Shown piece after piece: positions 15,986 to 25,600 of a stretch of DNA of 64,000 nt (positions within the stretch are counted from its first letter, which is position 1; each line of letters starts with the position of its first letter). Origin of the DNA: DASQFI01 sp035633215 (GTDB lineage Bacteria; Acidobacteriota; Vicinamibacteria; Vicinamibacterales; SCN-69-37); NCBI GenBank assembly GCA_035633215.1, contig DASQFI010000047.1:1-64000 (forward strand). The letters run 5' to 3'. A program made the translations under genes and the position numbers. The notes under the pieces are model-generated. The model did not search any database and had not been told where the DNA came from. It saw nothing but the letters and a program-made list of their open reading frames with translations.

Positions 15986-17170
15986 ATGGATTTCGCAACC
16001 AGGACGATTCACGCCGGACAGCCGGCCGAGCCGCAGACCGGCGCGGTCGTCGCGCCGATTTTTCAGACGACGACGTACCAGCAGCTGGGACCGGGCGAGC
16101 ATCGCGGGTTTGACTACACGCGCACGTCCAATCCGACACGAAAACGTCTGGAGACGGTCCTCGCGGAGCTCGAGGGTGCGACAGACGCCGCGGTGTTTGG
16201 ATCGGGACTCGCGGCCGAGCATGCCATCCTGCAGGCGTATCTCAAGCCGGGTCAGGAGATCGTCGTGCCCGGCGACGTCTACGGCGGCACGTTTCGCATG
16301 CTGCATCGCGTGTTCGAGCCCATCGGCTGCCGCGTGACGCAGATCGATTTCAGCGATTTGGCGGCGCTCTCGCGCGCCGTCACGCCCGAGACGCGTCTCG
16401 TCTGGCTCGAGTCGCCGACCAACCCGCGGCTGCTCGTGTACGACATCGCCGCGGTGAGTCGCATCGCCCATGCGCAAGGCGCGCTCGTCGTCGTGGACAA
16501 CACCTTCGCGACGCCGTACTTCCAGCAGCCGTTCGACCTCGGCGCCGACCTCGTCGTCCACAGCGTGACGAAGTACTTGGCCGGGCATTCCGATCTGATC
16601 CAGGGCGCCGTGATCGCGCGCGACCGCGCGGTCTTCGAGCCGGTCGGGTTCCTGCAGAACGCGCTTGGCGGCGTCCCGAGTCCGTTCGACTGCTGGCTCA
16701 CGCTTCGCGGACTGAAGACGATGGAGTTGCGGATGCAGCGGCACGCGGAGAACGCAGCCGCCGTCGCCGAAGCGTTGGTGAGGCACCCGCGGGTGTCGCG
16801 CGTGTATTTCCCGGGACTCTCGACGCATCCGGGACACGAGATCGCCCGACAGCAGATGACGGGTTTTGGCGGCATGGTCTCGTTCGAGCTCGACGGAACG
16901 CCCGACGAGGCCGCCTCGCTCGTGTCCTCTCTGCGCTACTTCGCGCTCGGCGAGAGCCTCGGCGGCGTTCGCGCCCTGGTCTGCCTGCCGTGCAAGATGA
17001 CGCACGCCTCGATCCCTCCCGAGACGCGTGCCGAGCTCGGCTTGTCGGACACGCTCATTCGCCTCTCGCCCGGTTGCGAGAGCCCACGGGACCTGGTTGC
17101 GGATATCACGGCGGGGCTGGATCGGCTTGGCGCCGCACGCACGGAACGGCAGAGCGTGGGCGCGGTCTAA
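15986..17170 (+). CDS. Cystathionine gamma-synthase/beta-lyase family enzyme
   Basis: A 394-residue PLP enzyme of trans-sulfuration. The start ATG follows GAGGGAGCAC. Family marks are TRTIHAGQ, APIFQTTTY, DYTRTSNPTR, the cofactor Asp in VVVDNTFATPYFQ, the Schiff-base Lys in HSVTKYLAGHSD (about residue 200) and the late MTHASIPPE. It could be MetB (O-acyl homoserine to cystathionine) or MetC; the two are not separable by eye. A slightly unusual segment is ALVCLPCKMTH, with two Cys where a Glu-His-Pro-like sequence is common, and RLSPGCESPRDL near the end. With the two preceding genes it provides carbon and sulfur steps to homocysteine. Confidence 0.9.
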   Translation: MDFATRTIHAGQPAEPQTGAVVAPIFQTTTYQQLGPGEHRGFDYTRTSNPTRKRLETVLAELEGATDAAVFGSGLAAEHAILQAYLKPGQEIVVPGDVYGGTFRMLHRVFEPIGCRVTQIDFSDLAALSRAVTPETRLVWLESPTNPRLLVYDIAAVSRIAHAQGALVVVDNTFATPYFQQPFDLGADLVVHSVTKYLAGHSDLIQGAVIARDRAVFEPVGFLQNALGGVPSPFDCWLTLRGLKTMELRMQRHAENAAAVAEALVRHPRVSRVYFPGLSTHPGHEIARQQMTGFGGMVSFELDGTPDEAASLVSSLRYFALGESLGGVRALVCLPCKMTHASIPPETRAELGLSDTLIRLSPGCESPRDLVADITAGLDRLGAARTERQSVGAV

Positions 17171-17258
17171 TCCACGAATGCCCTGCGCGTTAGCTCCGTA
17201 CTTCGCCTGACGGAATTTCTTTGGACCCATCCGTCGCTGTAGGGTGTCCAATGTCCTC

Positions 17259-18803
17259 ATGCGGACGGTCTGGCTGGCAGCGTTATTGGTGTCGGTGGGC
17301 TGCGCCTCCGTCCCCATCCGCAAGCAGGACCAGGTCGCCCTCGGGAACGCCGATGCGCTGGTCCTGCAAGGTTGTTACGACTGTCTTCTCGAGGCACGGG
17401 CGATCTACGAGCGCGTAGCGGTCGGCCAGGCGCGGCCGCTGCTCGTCGCGCGACTGTTCGAGACGGAGCTCCTGATCGCGGTCAGAGAAAAGGAGCTCGC
17501 GCTCGAGTGGTCGGCAGCTCTCGATCGGGCCCGCGCGCTCCTGCCCAGCCTTCCGGCCGGCCTCGAAGGCGAGCGTTATCTCGCGGTCGTCGACGCCATC
17601 CTGCCAGATTCGGAAGGGTGGCCCAGAAGCGAGCTTGGAGCGTTCCGGCGCGCCCACTCGCACTATGCGGGTACGGTGGACGGCGAGATCGAGTGGCTCC
17701 GAACGGGGGCGCTGGCAGCCCCGGTCCGCGAGTACCTCGGCCTCGCGCTCGAATGTGCGTACCCCGCCACTCGGCCGGCGCCCGGTCAGCCTCCCCGGCG
17801 GGTCGTCCGGCCGCCGCTCTCTCCCGACGCGCCGCCGTTGCTGAAGTATCGGGCTGGTTTTTGTCGAGCGGTCACGTCCACGAACATGGAGCAGGCGCGC
17901 GCGGCCGTCCCGAAGTTCGTCGAGACGTCGTACTATCTCGCGCGCCTGATGGTCGCGACGGCGCAGAAAAACGGGCCCGGTAAGGGACGCGAGTTGCTGA
18001 CCGACGTGCAGACGCGATTCCCGAAGTCGCCCTCGGTGACGTACCTCTCCGGCCGCTTCAATCAGTTGATCGGCGACTGCCGCGTGGCGCTGCGCTACTA
18101 CGACGGGACGATCGCGATCAAGAAAGTGCACGAAGATGCGCTGCTCGGCCGCACGATGTGCCTCACGTTCCTGAAACGCACGGAGGAGGCCATTACGGCC
18201 GCGACCGTCATCGTCGATCTCAAGCTCGACAACATCGCTCTCGGCTACTACTGGCGCGCCTGGAATCGGCATTTCAAGAAGGAGCTTGATCTGGCGCGCG
18301 CCGATATCGAGCGGGCGAAATCCCTGCAGGCGCGAGCGGATATCTATCTGCTCGCCGGGATGATCGAATACGACCAGAAGGACCTGCCGACGTCGAAGAT
18401 CGATCTCAGAGTCGCGCGCGACATGGAATCCGAAAGCTGCACGGCCTCCTGGTATCTCGGGCTCGTCGAGATGGATCTCAAGAACTTCGCGCCGTCCGCG
18501 GAGCATTTCGAAACCGCGATGGGTTGCTACGAACGGCGGGTACTGTTCAGCGAGCAATCGCTCAAGGAGATGCAGGCGCGCGAGGATCTCGACGCCGAAT
18601 TCAAAGCCCGGCAAATCGAGGGCTTCGAGGCGGCGATCAAGGAGGATCGCAGTCAGCACTACGCGTCGGCGTTCAACGCTGCGAATCTCTACGCGCAGGC
18701 AGGGAAGATCGACAAGGCCCGGCCGCTGCTCGAGGTCTCGGCCAGGGACCCGGCGCTCGCGGACATGGTCGCGCAGCTGCGCAAGATCATCGGCGGCGGC
18801 TAA
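17259..18803 (+). CDS. TPR-like lipoprotein of unknown function
   Basis: A 514-residue predicted lipoprotein: short basic N-terminus, hydrophobic core, lipobox VSVGC at about residue 16. ATG 17259 is preferred to GTG 17244 because it begins the signal peptide directly. The mature protein is helical; from about residue 200 onward it has pairs of helices of TPR/SEL1 type (for example ALGYYWRAWNRHFKKELDLA, AGMIEYDQKDLPTSKIDL, SWYLGLVEMDLKNFAPSAEH). Several Cys are spread through the N-terminal half (LQGCYDCLLEA). It probably scaffolds an envelope complex, but no partner is evident. The next gene is a cyclophilin with its own possible promoter. Confidence 0.7.
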   Translation: MRTVWLAALLVSVGCASVPIRKQDQVALGNADALVLQGCYDCLLEARAIYERVAVGQARPLLVARLFETELLIAVREKELALEWSAALDRARALLPSLPAGLEGERYLAVVDAILPDSEGWPRSELGAFRRAHSHYAGTVDGEIEWLRTGALAAPVREYLGLALECAYPATRPAPGQPPRRVVRPPLSPDAPPLLKYRAGFCRAVTSTNMEQARAAVPKFVETSYYLARLMVATAQKNGPGKGRELLTDVQTRFPKSPSVTYLSGRFNQLIGDCRVALRYYDGTIAIKKVHEDALLGRTMCLTFLKRTEEAITAATVIVDLKLDNIALGYYWRAWNRHFKKELDLARADIERAKSLQARADIYLLAGMIEYDQKDLPTSKIDLRVARDMESESCTASWYLGLVEMDLKNFAPSAEHFETAMGCYERRVLFSEQSLKEMQAREDLDAEFKARQIEGFEAAIKEDRSQHYASAFNAANLYAQAGKIDKARPLLEVSARDPALADMVAQLRKIIGGG

Positions 18804-18840
18804 GTGCTCAGTCTCTTCTCTCAGCGCTCGCGGGGGCGCT

Positions 18841-18846
18841 TACAAT
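18841..18846 (+). promoter_or_regulatory. -10 box of a probable leaderless transcript
   Basis: TACAAT ends 8 bases before the cyclophilin ATG at 18855, so transcription would start at or next to the start codon. The -35 region is poor, and no ribosome site precedes the ATG. Confidence 0.4.
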
Positions 18847-18854
18847 AGCCCTCG

Positions 18855-19367
18855 ATGCCCACATTCGCTCACTTTCACACCACGCTCGGAGATTTCACCG
18901 TCGAGCTGTTCGAGACTCAGGCGCCCAAGACCGTCGCCAACTTCGCGAACCTCGCGGATGGATCCAAGGAATGGAAACATCCGAAGACGGGGGAGTCGCA
19001 CAAGAAGCCGTTCTACGACGGCCTCGTGTTCCATCGCATCATCGAGGGCTTCATGATTCAGGGGGGCGATCCCCTCGGCCAGGGGTTCGGCGGCCCGGGC
19101 TATCAGTTCGAGGACGAGTTCCACCCGGATCTGCGCCACGATCGTGCCGGCATCCTGTCGATGGCCAACGCGGGCCCAAACAGCAACGGGAGCCAGTTCT
19201 TCATCACACTGGCCCCCACGCCGCACCTCGACCGCAAGCACTCCGTGTTCGGCCGCGTCGTCGAGGGGCTCGATGTGGTCGAGAAAATCGGCCGGGTCCA
19301 GACCGACCGCAACGACCGGCCGGCCACGCCGGTTGTCCTGAACAAAGTCACGATCGAGCGTAAGTAG
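18855..19367 (+). CDS. Cyclophilin-type peptidyl-prolyl isomerase
   Basis: A 170-residue cyclophilin without signal peptide, so cytosolic. The active-site segments are present: FHRIIEGFMIQGGDP with catalytic Arg, FEDEFHPDL, MANAGPNSNGSQFFIT and HSVFGRVVEGLDVV. A GSKEWKHPKTGESHKKP insertion (about residues 36-52) is typical of PpiB-like bacterial enzymes. It speeds isomerisation of proline bonds during folding. It is a single gene, convergent with a TonB receptor. Confidence 0.92.
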   Translation: MPTFAHFHTTLGDFTVELFETQAPKTVANFANLADGSKEWKHPKTGESHKKPFYDGLVFHRIIEGFMIQGGDPLGQGFGGPGYQFEDEFHPDLRHDRAGILSMANAGPNSNGSQFFITLAPTPHLDRKHSVFGRVVEGLDVVEKIGRVQTDRNDRPATPVVLNKVTIERK

Positions 19368-19403
19368 GGGCGGGCTTGCGCCTCTGGCGCTTCCGCCTCC
19401 CGA

Positions 19404-22091
19404 TCAGAACATCACCGTGATCTTTCCGTAGACATACCGCCCGTTGAAGCCGAACGGCGAGTTCCGCGGAAACGTTCGGATGTTGTTGAAGGCCGGCACG
19501 GGCAGCATCCTGTCCGGAAAGGTGTTGGTGAGGTTCTGTATGCCGAAGCCCAGCACGGCTTTCGGGAGCCGATAATTGAATTCGAGGTCCGTCACCCACT
19601 CCGCCTCGAATATCTGGTCGACGGCCTCGAGGCTGCAGTACTTGCCGAACTGGCTTTCTCGCACGACGACCCCGAGCCGGCGCCACTGCCAGTCGCCGGT
19701 GAGCCGGAGGCTGTCCTTGGGCTGCGCGCACTCGTACCGCCGCTTCTCGATGTCGGCCGGAGGGGCGGAGCTGAAGAGCGTGTTCTCGAGGCCGGCGAGC
19801 TGCGGCGGGGTCGGCAGAATCCGCACGACCTCCGTCGACGTGTGGTTATAGCCGAACGTCAGCCGCAGCGTGCCTTCGTCCAGCGTGGTCAGATAGTTGA
19901 CCGTCAGGTCCATCCCCTTGGTCTCGGTATCGATGGCGTTCGTGAAGAACCGCGCGCTCGTGGCGGCGCCGAAGGGGCGAAGAAACTCGACGATTCTTGG
20001 ACCGGTGAAGTTGTCCGAAAAGACGATCCGATCGTCGATGTCGATGCGGTAGAAATCGGCCGTCACGTCCAGACCGCGCCCGGGGTTGATCACGACGCCG
20101 CCGCTGAAGTGCATCGATTGCTCCGGCGTCAGCGGCGTCGCTCCCAGCGCGCGCGCTTCGTCGCTGCCCACCGGGAAGGTCGCGACTTCCTGGGGGAGGA
20201 ACTGTCCCGACGCGGTATCGAGCAGGAAGTTCGTGCTGATCGTCGAGAAATACGACTGGCCGAGCGACGGCGCGCGGAATCCAGTGCTGACGGCGCCCCG
20301 GACCACGAAGTGCCGGTCCGGCTGCAATCGGACCGTGACCTTGCCGTCGGCGGTGCCGTCGAAATCGCTGTACTTCTCGTAGCGGCCCGCGAGCCCGACG
20401 CGCAGCAGGTCGGTCAGATCCCCTTCGACATCGACGTAGGCCGCCACGTTGTTGCGTGAGACATCGACTTCGTTCGATGGGCGGAAACCCGGGAAGACCT
20501 GCGCGCCCGGGGTGCCGGGCGCCGTGCCGAACTGGTTGAGCGATCCACCGAACTGGTAGGAGTCGAGCTCGCCGGCGATGATGCGGTAGTTCTCGCGCAG
20601 CAACTGCGCCCCGAAGGCCACGTTCATCGGGCCCGCCAGGCCCACGTCGACCTGACGGCTCACGTCGAGGTTCCCGACGAACTGGTTGAAGGCCAGCGCG
20701 CCCGAATAGAACTCGGTCCTGTTTGGCGGAATGGCCGGGCCGAGCGAGACGTTCAGGCTGTTCGTGATGTCGTAGTCGAGCCGGTTGTGGCCGAACTGGC
20801 CGCTGGCGTCCCAGAACCACCCGGACCGGGCGCCCCGCACCCCGGCCGTGCCAGACGCGTCGATGATCGTCGGTTCGATGAGCGGCAGGAAGCCCAGCGG
20901 GTAGATCGTCCGCCAGTTGGTCGCGTCGATGGCGCGGCGGAAATTGCCGCCGTGCTCGCCGGTACGGCGGCCCCATCCGCCGAATGCATACAGCGATGTG
21001 GTCTTCCCGTCCGAAAGCGGCATCTCGGCGTTGGCAAAGAACAGAACGTCACGCGTTTTCGCTTCGCCCCAGTGCGTGTTGGGCTGCTCCACGGGGTTGT
21101 TGCCGGCATCTCCGGCGGCAAGCTGGTCCCGCGAGTCGAAGCCCGCGCGGTTGGTGCCTTTCCGGTCGCGGAACTCGCCGGCAAGATTGACGGTCGCGCG
21201 GCCGATCTTCCACCCCGCCGAGCCAGTCGTGTCGATCGTGCCGCCGTCCGAAAAGTCGCGCGAGGTTCCGGTGACCTCGGTGAAGCTGCCTGTGTTGCCG
21301 CCCGCCTTGAGCGACAACGTGACTGGCTTCGCGCCGGATTTCAAGACAAGGTTGATCACGCCCGCGATCGCGTCGGAGCCATACTGGGCCGCGGCGCCAT
21401 CGCGGAGGATCTCGATGCGCTCGATCGCGGACACCGGAATGGCGTTGAGATCGACGCCGGTGGACCCGCGCCCGATCGTGCTGTTGATGTGGATGAGTGC
21501 CGTCTGGTGGCGGCGCTTCCCGTTGATGAGGACGAGCACCTGGTCCGGGCCAAGGCCGCGCAGCGTCGCCGGCCGCACCGAATCGGTCCCGTCAGACACG
21601 GTTGGCCGCGGGAAATTGAACGAGGGCGCGAGCGCCTGAATCACTTCCATGGTCTGCGTCGCCCCGGTGGCCTGGATCTGCTGCGACGTCAAGATGTCGA
21701 CCGGCACGGCTTTTTCGGCGGCGGCGCCGATGGTGCGCGAGCCGACGGTGATCTCTTCGGTGAAGGACAGCCCGAGCGCCAGATCCTGCGTCACCGTGCC
21801 TGGCGCGAGCCTGATCTGGAACGACCTCGGCTGCAGCCCGGCAAACGTCACGCTCAGCTCCACCGCCTGTCCCTTGGTTTGCGCGACGGGAACCGTCAAT
21901 CGATAGCGGCCGTCCGAATCGGTCACGGCGCTCAACTTCAGCGTGGGAATCGACACCGTTGCCCCCGGCAGCGGCAAACCGTCGTCCCGCGTCGTGATGC
22001 GGCCGGTCACGACGGTCGGCTCCTGTGCGTACGCGATTGCTGGACAGAGCAGGGCAAATCCAACCAGCAGACGAGCGACGGTGCGGGACAT
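19404..22091 (-). CDS. TonB-dependent receptor with peptidase-regulatory domain
   Basis: An 895-residue outer-membrane receptor. The ATG at 22091 is chosen for AAAGGAG 7 bases upstream and a clean signal peptide (LLVGFALLCPAIAYAQE); the frame is open further up but without such signals. A carboxypeptidase-regulatory-like beta sandwich (about 25-115) is followed by the plug (VDILTSQQIQATGA, RGLGPDQVLVLINGKRRH, RIEILRDGAAAQYGSDAIAG) and a 22-strand barrel ending in an aromatic residue. It imports an unknown large substrate using TonB energy. The gene is divergent from the blaI-like regulator, whose operator lies about 120 bp upstream of it. Confidence 0.93.
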   Translation of the reverse strand: MSRTVARLLVGFALLCPAIAYAQEPTVVTGRITTRDDGLPLPGATVSIPTLKLSAVTDSDGRYRLTVPVAQTKGQAVELSVTFAGLQPRSFQIRLAPGTVTQDLALGLSFTEEITVGSRTIGAAAEKAVPVDILTSQQIQATGATQTMEVIQALAPSFNFPRPTVSDGTDSVRPATLRGLGPDQVLVLINGKRRHQTALIHINSTIGRGSTGVDLNAIPVSAIERIEILRDGAAAQYGSDAIAGVINLVLKSGAKPVTLSLKAGGNTGSFTEVTGTSRDFSDGGTIDTTGSAGWKIGRATVNLAGEFRDRKGTNRAGFDSRDQLAAGDAGNNPVEQPNTHWGEAKTRDVLFFANAEMPLSDGKTTSLYAFGGWGRRTGEHGGNFRRAIDATNWRTIYPLGFLPLIEPTIIDASGTAGVRGARSGWFWDASGQFGHNRLDYDITNSLNVSLGPAIPPNRTEFYSGALAFNQFVGNLDVSRQVDVGLAGPMNVAFGAQLLRENYRIIAGELDSYQFGGSLNQFGTAPGTPGAQVFPGFRPSNEVDVSRNNVAAYVDVEGDLTDLLRVGLAGRYEKYSDFDGTADGKVTVRLQPDRHFVVRGAVSTGFRAPSLGQSYFSTISTNFLLDTASGQFLPQEVATFPVGSDEARALGATPLTPEQSMHFSGGVVINPGRGLDVTADFYRIDIDDRIVFSDNFTGPRIVEFLRPFGAATSARFFTNAIDTETKGMDLTVNYLTTLDEGTLRLTFGYNHTSTEVVRILPTPPQLAGLENTLFSSAPPADIEKRRYECAQPKDSLRLTGDWQWRRLGVVVRESQFGKYCSLEAVDQIFEAEWVTDLEFNYRLPKAVLGFGIQNLTNTFPDRMLPVPAFNNIRTFPRNSPFGFNGRYVYGKITVMF

Positions 22092-22122
22092 AAGGCGCTC
22101 CTTTCCTAGTGACTTTACCGGG

Positions 22123-22152
22123 ACTTTACAGGCGGACGGGGCTGTAGGCCAA
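22123..22152 (-). promoter_or_regulatory. Possible promoter of the TonB receptor gene
   Basis: On the minus strand TTGGCC (22147-22152) and TAAAGT (22123-22128) are 18 bp apart, about 35 bp before the start codon. GTAAAGTC occurs twice in tandem here. The match is moderate. Confidence 0.35.
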
Positions 22153-22199
22153 ACTTTCCTGGTGCCGGATCCGTCGAATCTTCTCGACGAAGCTCTTCG

Positions 22200-22227
22200 T
22201 TGACATCTACGAACCTGTTCGTATAAT
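22200..22227 (+). promoter_or_regulatory. Promoter with palindromic operator for the BlaI-like gene
   Basis: TTGACA (22200-22205) and TATAAT (22222-22227) are both perfect and 16 bp apart. Between them the perfect dyad TACGAACCTGTTCGTA (22208-22223) fills the spacer and overlaps the -10 box, the usual layout for autorepression by BlaI/MecI-type dimers. Confidence 0.85.
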
Positions 22228-22234
22228 GGCGCGT

Positions 22235-22621
22235 ATGACCCGACCGCTCCCACGTCCGACCGACACCGAGTTGGCCATTTTGCGCGTGCTTTGGGAACAC
22301 GGCCCGGCCACTGTTCGGCAGGTCCATGAAGTGCTCGCCAATGCACGCGAGACCGGCTATACGACGACCCTGAAGCTGATGCAGATCATGGCGGAGAAGG
22401 GTCTGGTCACGCGCGACGAGTCCAGCCGGACGCACGTCTACACGGCCCGGCTCACGCGAGATGAGACGCAGCGCCAGCTCATCTCCGATCTCGTCGACCG
22501 CGCGTTTGGCGGGTCGGCCGCCGCGCTCGTCATGCAGGCGCTGACCGCGCATTCCACGTCGGCTGAGGAACTGAAAGAAATCGAGGAAGTGATCGAAGAC
22601 TACAAAGAAGGTCTCCAATGA
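22235..22621 (+). CDS. BlaI/MecI-family repressor
   Basis: A 128-residue winged-helix regulator. PTDTELAILRVLWEHGPATV, the recognition region TGYTTTLKLMQIMAEKGLV and the C-terminal dimerisation helices are as in BlaI. ATG 22235 is preferred over the in-frame ATG at 22226 because the latter lies inside the -10 box; with transcription starting about 7 bases after the box the mRNA would be leaderless. It overlaps the M56 gene by 4 bases (ATGA). In known systems the M56 partner cleaves the repressor upon signal; here the target genes other than its own operon are unknown. Confidence 0.9.
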   Translation: MTRPLPRPTDTELAILRVLWEHGPATVRQVHEVLANARETGYTTTLKLMQIMAEKGLVTRDESSRTHVYTARLTRDETQRQLISDLVDRAFGGSAAALVMQALTAHSTSAEELKEIEEVIEDYKEGLQ

Positions 22622-25600
22622 TCACGCCAGTCATCGACCAGGTCTCAATCCAGGCGCTCGCCTGGGCTCTCGTGCATTTCGTGTGGCAGGGCGCCGTGCT
22701 CAGCCTCATCGCCTTCGCCGTGTTTCGTCTCCCGCGACTGCATGCGACGACGAGGTACGTGGCCGGCGTTGCGACGCTGGCGGCGATGCTGGCGACACCC
22801 ATCGCGACGTTCATGTACCTCACGCGCGGCGTCGGTCAGCCGGATGCGCTCAGGGTCGCGGCGGCGGCACCGGGGTTCAAGGCCGCGTCAACCGTTCCGG
22901 TGGAAGCTGGACCCTACCGGTCCACACCTCCGGTCGGCGCGGCCTCGACAGAGATTGCGCCCGAACGTGCGCCGATCGGCCCGTTCGTGATTCTGACCGT
23001 CTGGTTGTCGGGTGTCATCCTGCTGTCGGTGCGGCTGCTGGGTGGCTGGATTGTGGCGCGCCGGCTGATCACGCGCGCGGTCCGGCCCGTTTCGCCTGAG
23101 ATCTACTCGCTGGTCCGCCGAGTCGCCGGGCGCATGGCGCTCGACCGCGTCGTGCGCGTCTTCGAATCGTCGGCCGTGTCGGTGCCGGTAATGGTCGGCT
23201 GGATCAAGCCGGTCGTGCTGTTGCCCGCGGCCGCGCTGGCGGGCTTGACGCCGACGCAGGTCGAAGCGCTGATCGCACACGAGCTCGCGCACGTTCGCCG
23301 GCACGACTACATCGTCAATCTGCTGCAGTCCGTCGTCGAGACGCTGCTCTTCTATCACCCGGCCGTGTGGTGGGTATCGGCCCGCGTTCGCGCCGAGCGC
23401 GAGCACTGCTGCGACGATCTCGCGGTCGGCGTGTGCGATCGGCTCGTTTACGTCACCGCGCTCGCCGACCTCGCAGCCATGACGACTACGCCTCGGGTCG
23501 CGCTTGCCGCAACCGACGGATCGCTCGTGAACCGCGTCCGCCGCCTGCTCGGCCGCTCGCGTGACAGCCGGGAGTCGGGGGCGAGCTGGATGCCGGCCGT
23601 CGTGCTCGTGCTCGCGATCGGCACGATGGTGCCGGCGAGCTATGTGCTCGCGCGAGGCAAGGAGCGCGGACAGGAGCCGCGAGGAATGCAGGCGCGCGCT
23701 GAGGCTCGGTCGGCGATCGCGATCGGCGAGGGCGTGCAAGGCGCCGTCGCGGGCGGAGTCGTTGGCGGCGTCGTCGGTGGAGTTCCAGGCGGGATCCAGG
23801 GAGGCGTTCCGGGTGGCGTTGAGGGCGGGGTCGCCGGCGGCGTCGGCGGGATGTTCGCTGTCGCCAGTGGAGGCCGTGCCTACGCGTTCGAAGGGCAGCT
23901 GGCCGACCTGTCGGTCGAGGCCGCCGTGGCCGAGCCCGAGCAATGGCGAATCGAGCGCGACAGCGGCAACCGATGGCGCCTGGTCAGACCGGTGACGCCG
24001 CGGCGTCCGTCCACGACCAGATGGCGGCTCGAGCGGAATGCCGACGGGAAACTGCTGATCGTCCGGGATGGTCAGACCCGAAGCGGGCGCGATCCGGAGC
24101 TCGAGCAGGCGGAAGCGGCGCTGCGCGATCGCATCGCGAAGCTCGAGTCGGAACTGAGGGAGCTGCGAAGGCACTACGAGGAGATGCAGCGCGAGTACGG
24201 ACGCCTGCGATACGCGATGCCGCCGCTGGCGACGACGAAGGCGCTTGGTGATCTCCATCTGGCGCAATCGAACCTCGCGATGCTCCAGGGGAAGAATCTC
24301 GAGCTCGCGAGCACGGAGCTTCTCAAACACCAAGCGGACCTCGAGAAGTTCGCAGGGGCCAAAGCCAAGGTTCTCGAATTGACGCAGGCCCAGTCTCTCG
24401 AGTTTGCCGCCGCTCGCGAGAAACTTTACGAGCAGGACCTGAAATTCCGAGAGCAGTTCGACCTCGAGCGCGCGAAGCTGCTCGAGCAGGATCAGAAGAC
24501 TTACGAGTCGCTCAAGCAAGCCTTCGAAGCCAAGTCGAACCTCCAGAGCACGACCCAGCAGGGCTCGGGCAACTTCACCTGGAGCAATGACAACGATCGA
24601 GTCGCGGTCAAGTGGACGGGCGCGTTCCGCCTCTCGGACGACGACAAGGATATCGTCTGGGTCGAAGCCGGGAAGACCGTGCAGGTGAGCGATGGTGGTC
24701 GGGTGTTCTCCACCGGCGTCGAGGTGAAGGGGCTCGCCGACGGCAAGGTTGAGCGCAGCTACTACCGCAACGGTTTCACGCGCACCTACGAACCCGAGGG
24801 CCGCGAGTTCCTCGCGACGATGCTGCAGAAAGTCGTCCGTGTCAGCGGGTTTGCCGCCGACAGCCGGGTCGCGCGCTTCCTGAAGCAGGGAGGCGTCAGC
24901 GCGGTGCTCGCCGAAATCGAGCTGCTCCAGGGCGACTACGCACGGCGGGTCTATTACCGCGAGTTGCTGAAGCAGGCGAAGGTCTCGTCGGCCGAGCTCG
25001 TGAAGATGATGTCGCGGGCCTCGGAAACGATTAGTTCGGACTACGAACTGGCGTCCCTGGTCGTCGCGGCGCTCCCACAGGTTCAAAACGATGACGCGGC
25101 GCGCGCAGCCGTGCTCGATGCGACGAAGACGATCGGCAGCGACTACGAGATGCGGCGGGCGCTCACGGCCGCGTTGTCGGATTCCACGTCCCCGAAAGTG
25201 GCGGCCTCGGTCCTCTCGGCGGCTTCGTCCGTCGGATCGGACTACGAGCGCGCGACGCTGCTGATCGAGCTCGCGCGCAAGGGCGGCCTCACTCCGGCCA
25301 CGAAGGCGGCGTACTTCGACCTCGTCAAGACGCTGCGGTCTTCATATGAGCAAGGCCGCGTGCTTCGAAGCGTGTCGGCCATTCCCAACATGTCTGAAGA
25401 CGTCATCGCGGACGCGGTCAGGGCGTCGCAGACGATGTCGGGCGACTACGAGCGGCGTCAGTTCCTCGCATCGTCGATTGCACGTCAACCCGTCACGGCA
25501 AAAAGCGCGGGCGACGTGATTCAGGCCGCGGCCGGCATTCGCTCGGACAACGAGCAGGCGACGTTGCTCGTGGATCTGGTGCGACGCGGCGGCGTGACGA

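Noticed and set aside
22888..25086. A 732-residue minus-strand frame opposite the M56 gene
   Set aside because: Same reason: low-complexity charged translation, no start signals, and the plus strand has the HELAH protease core.
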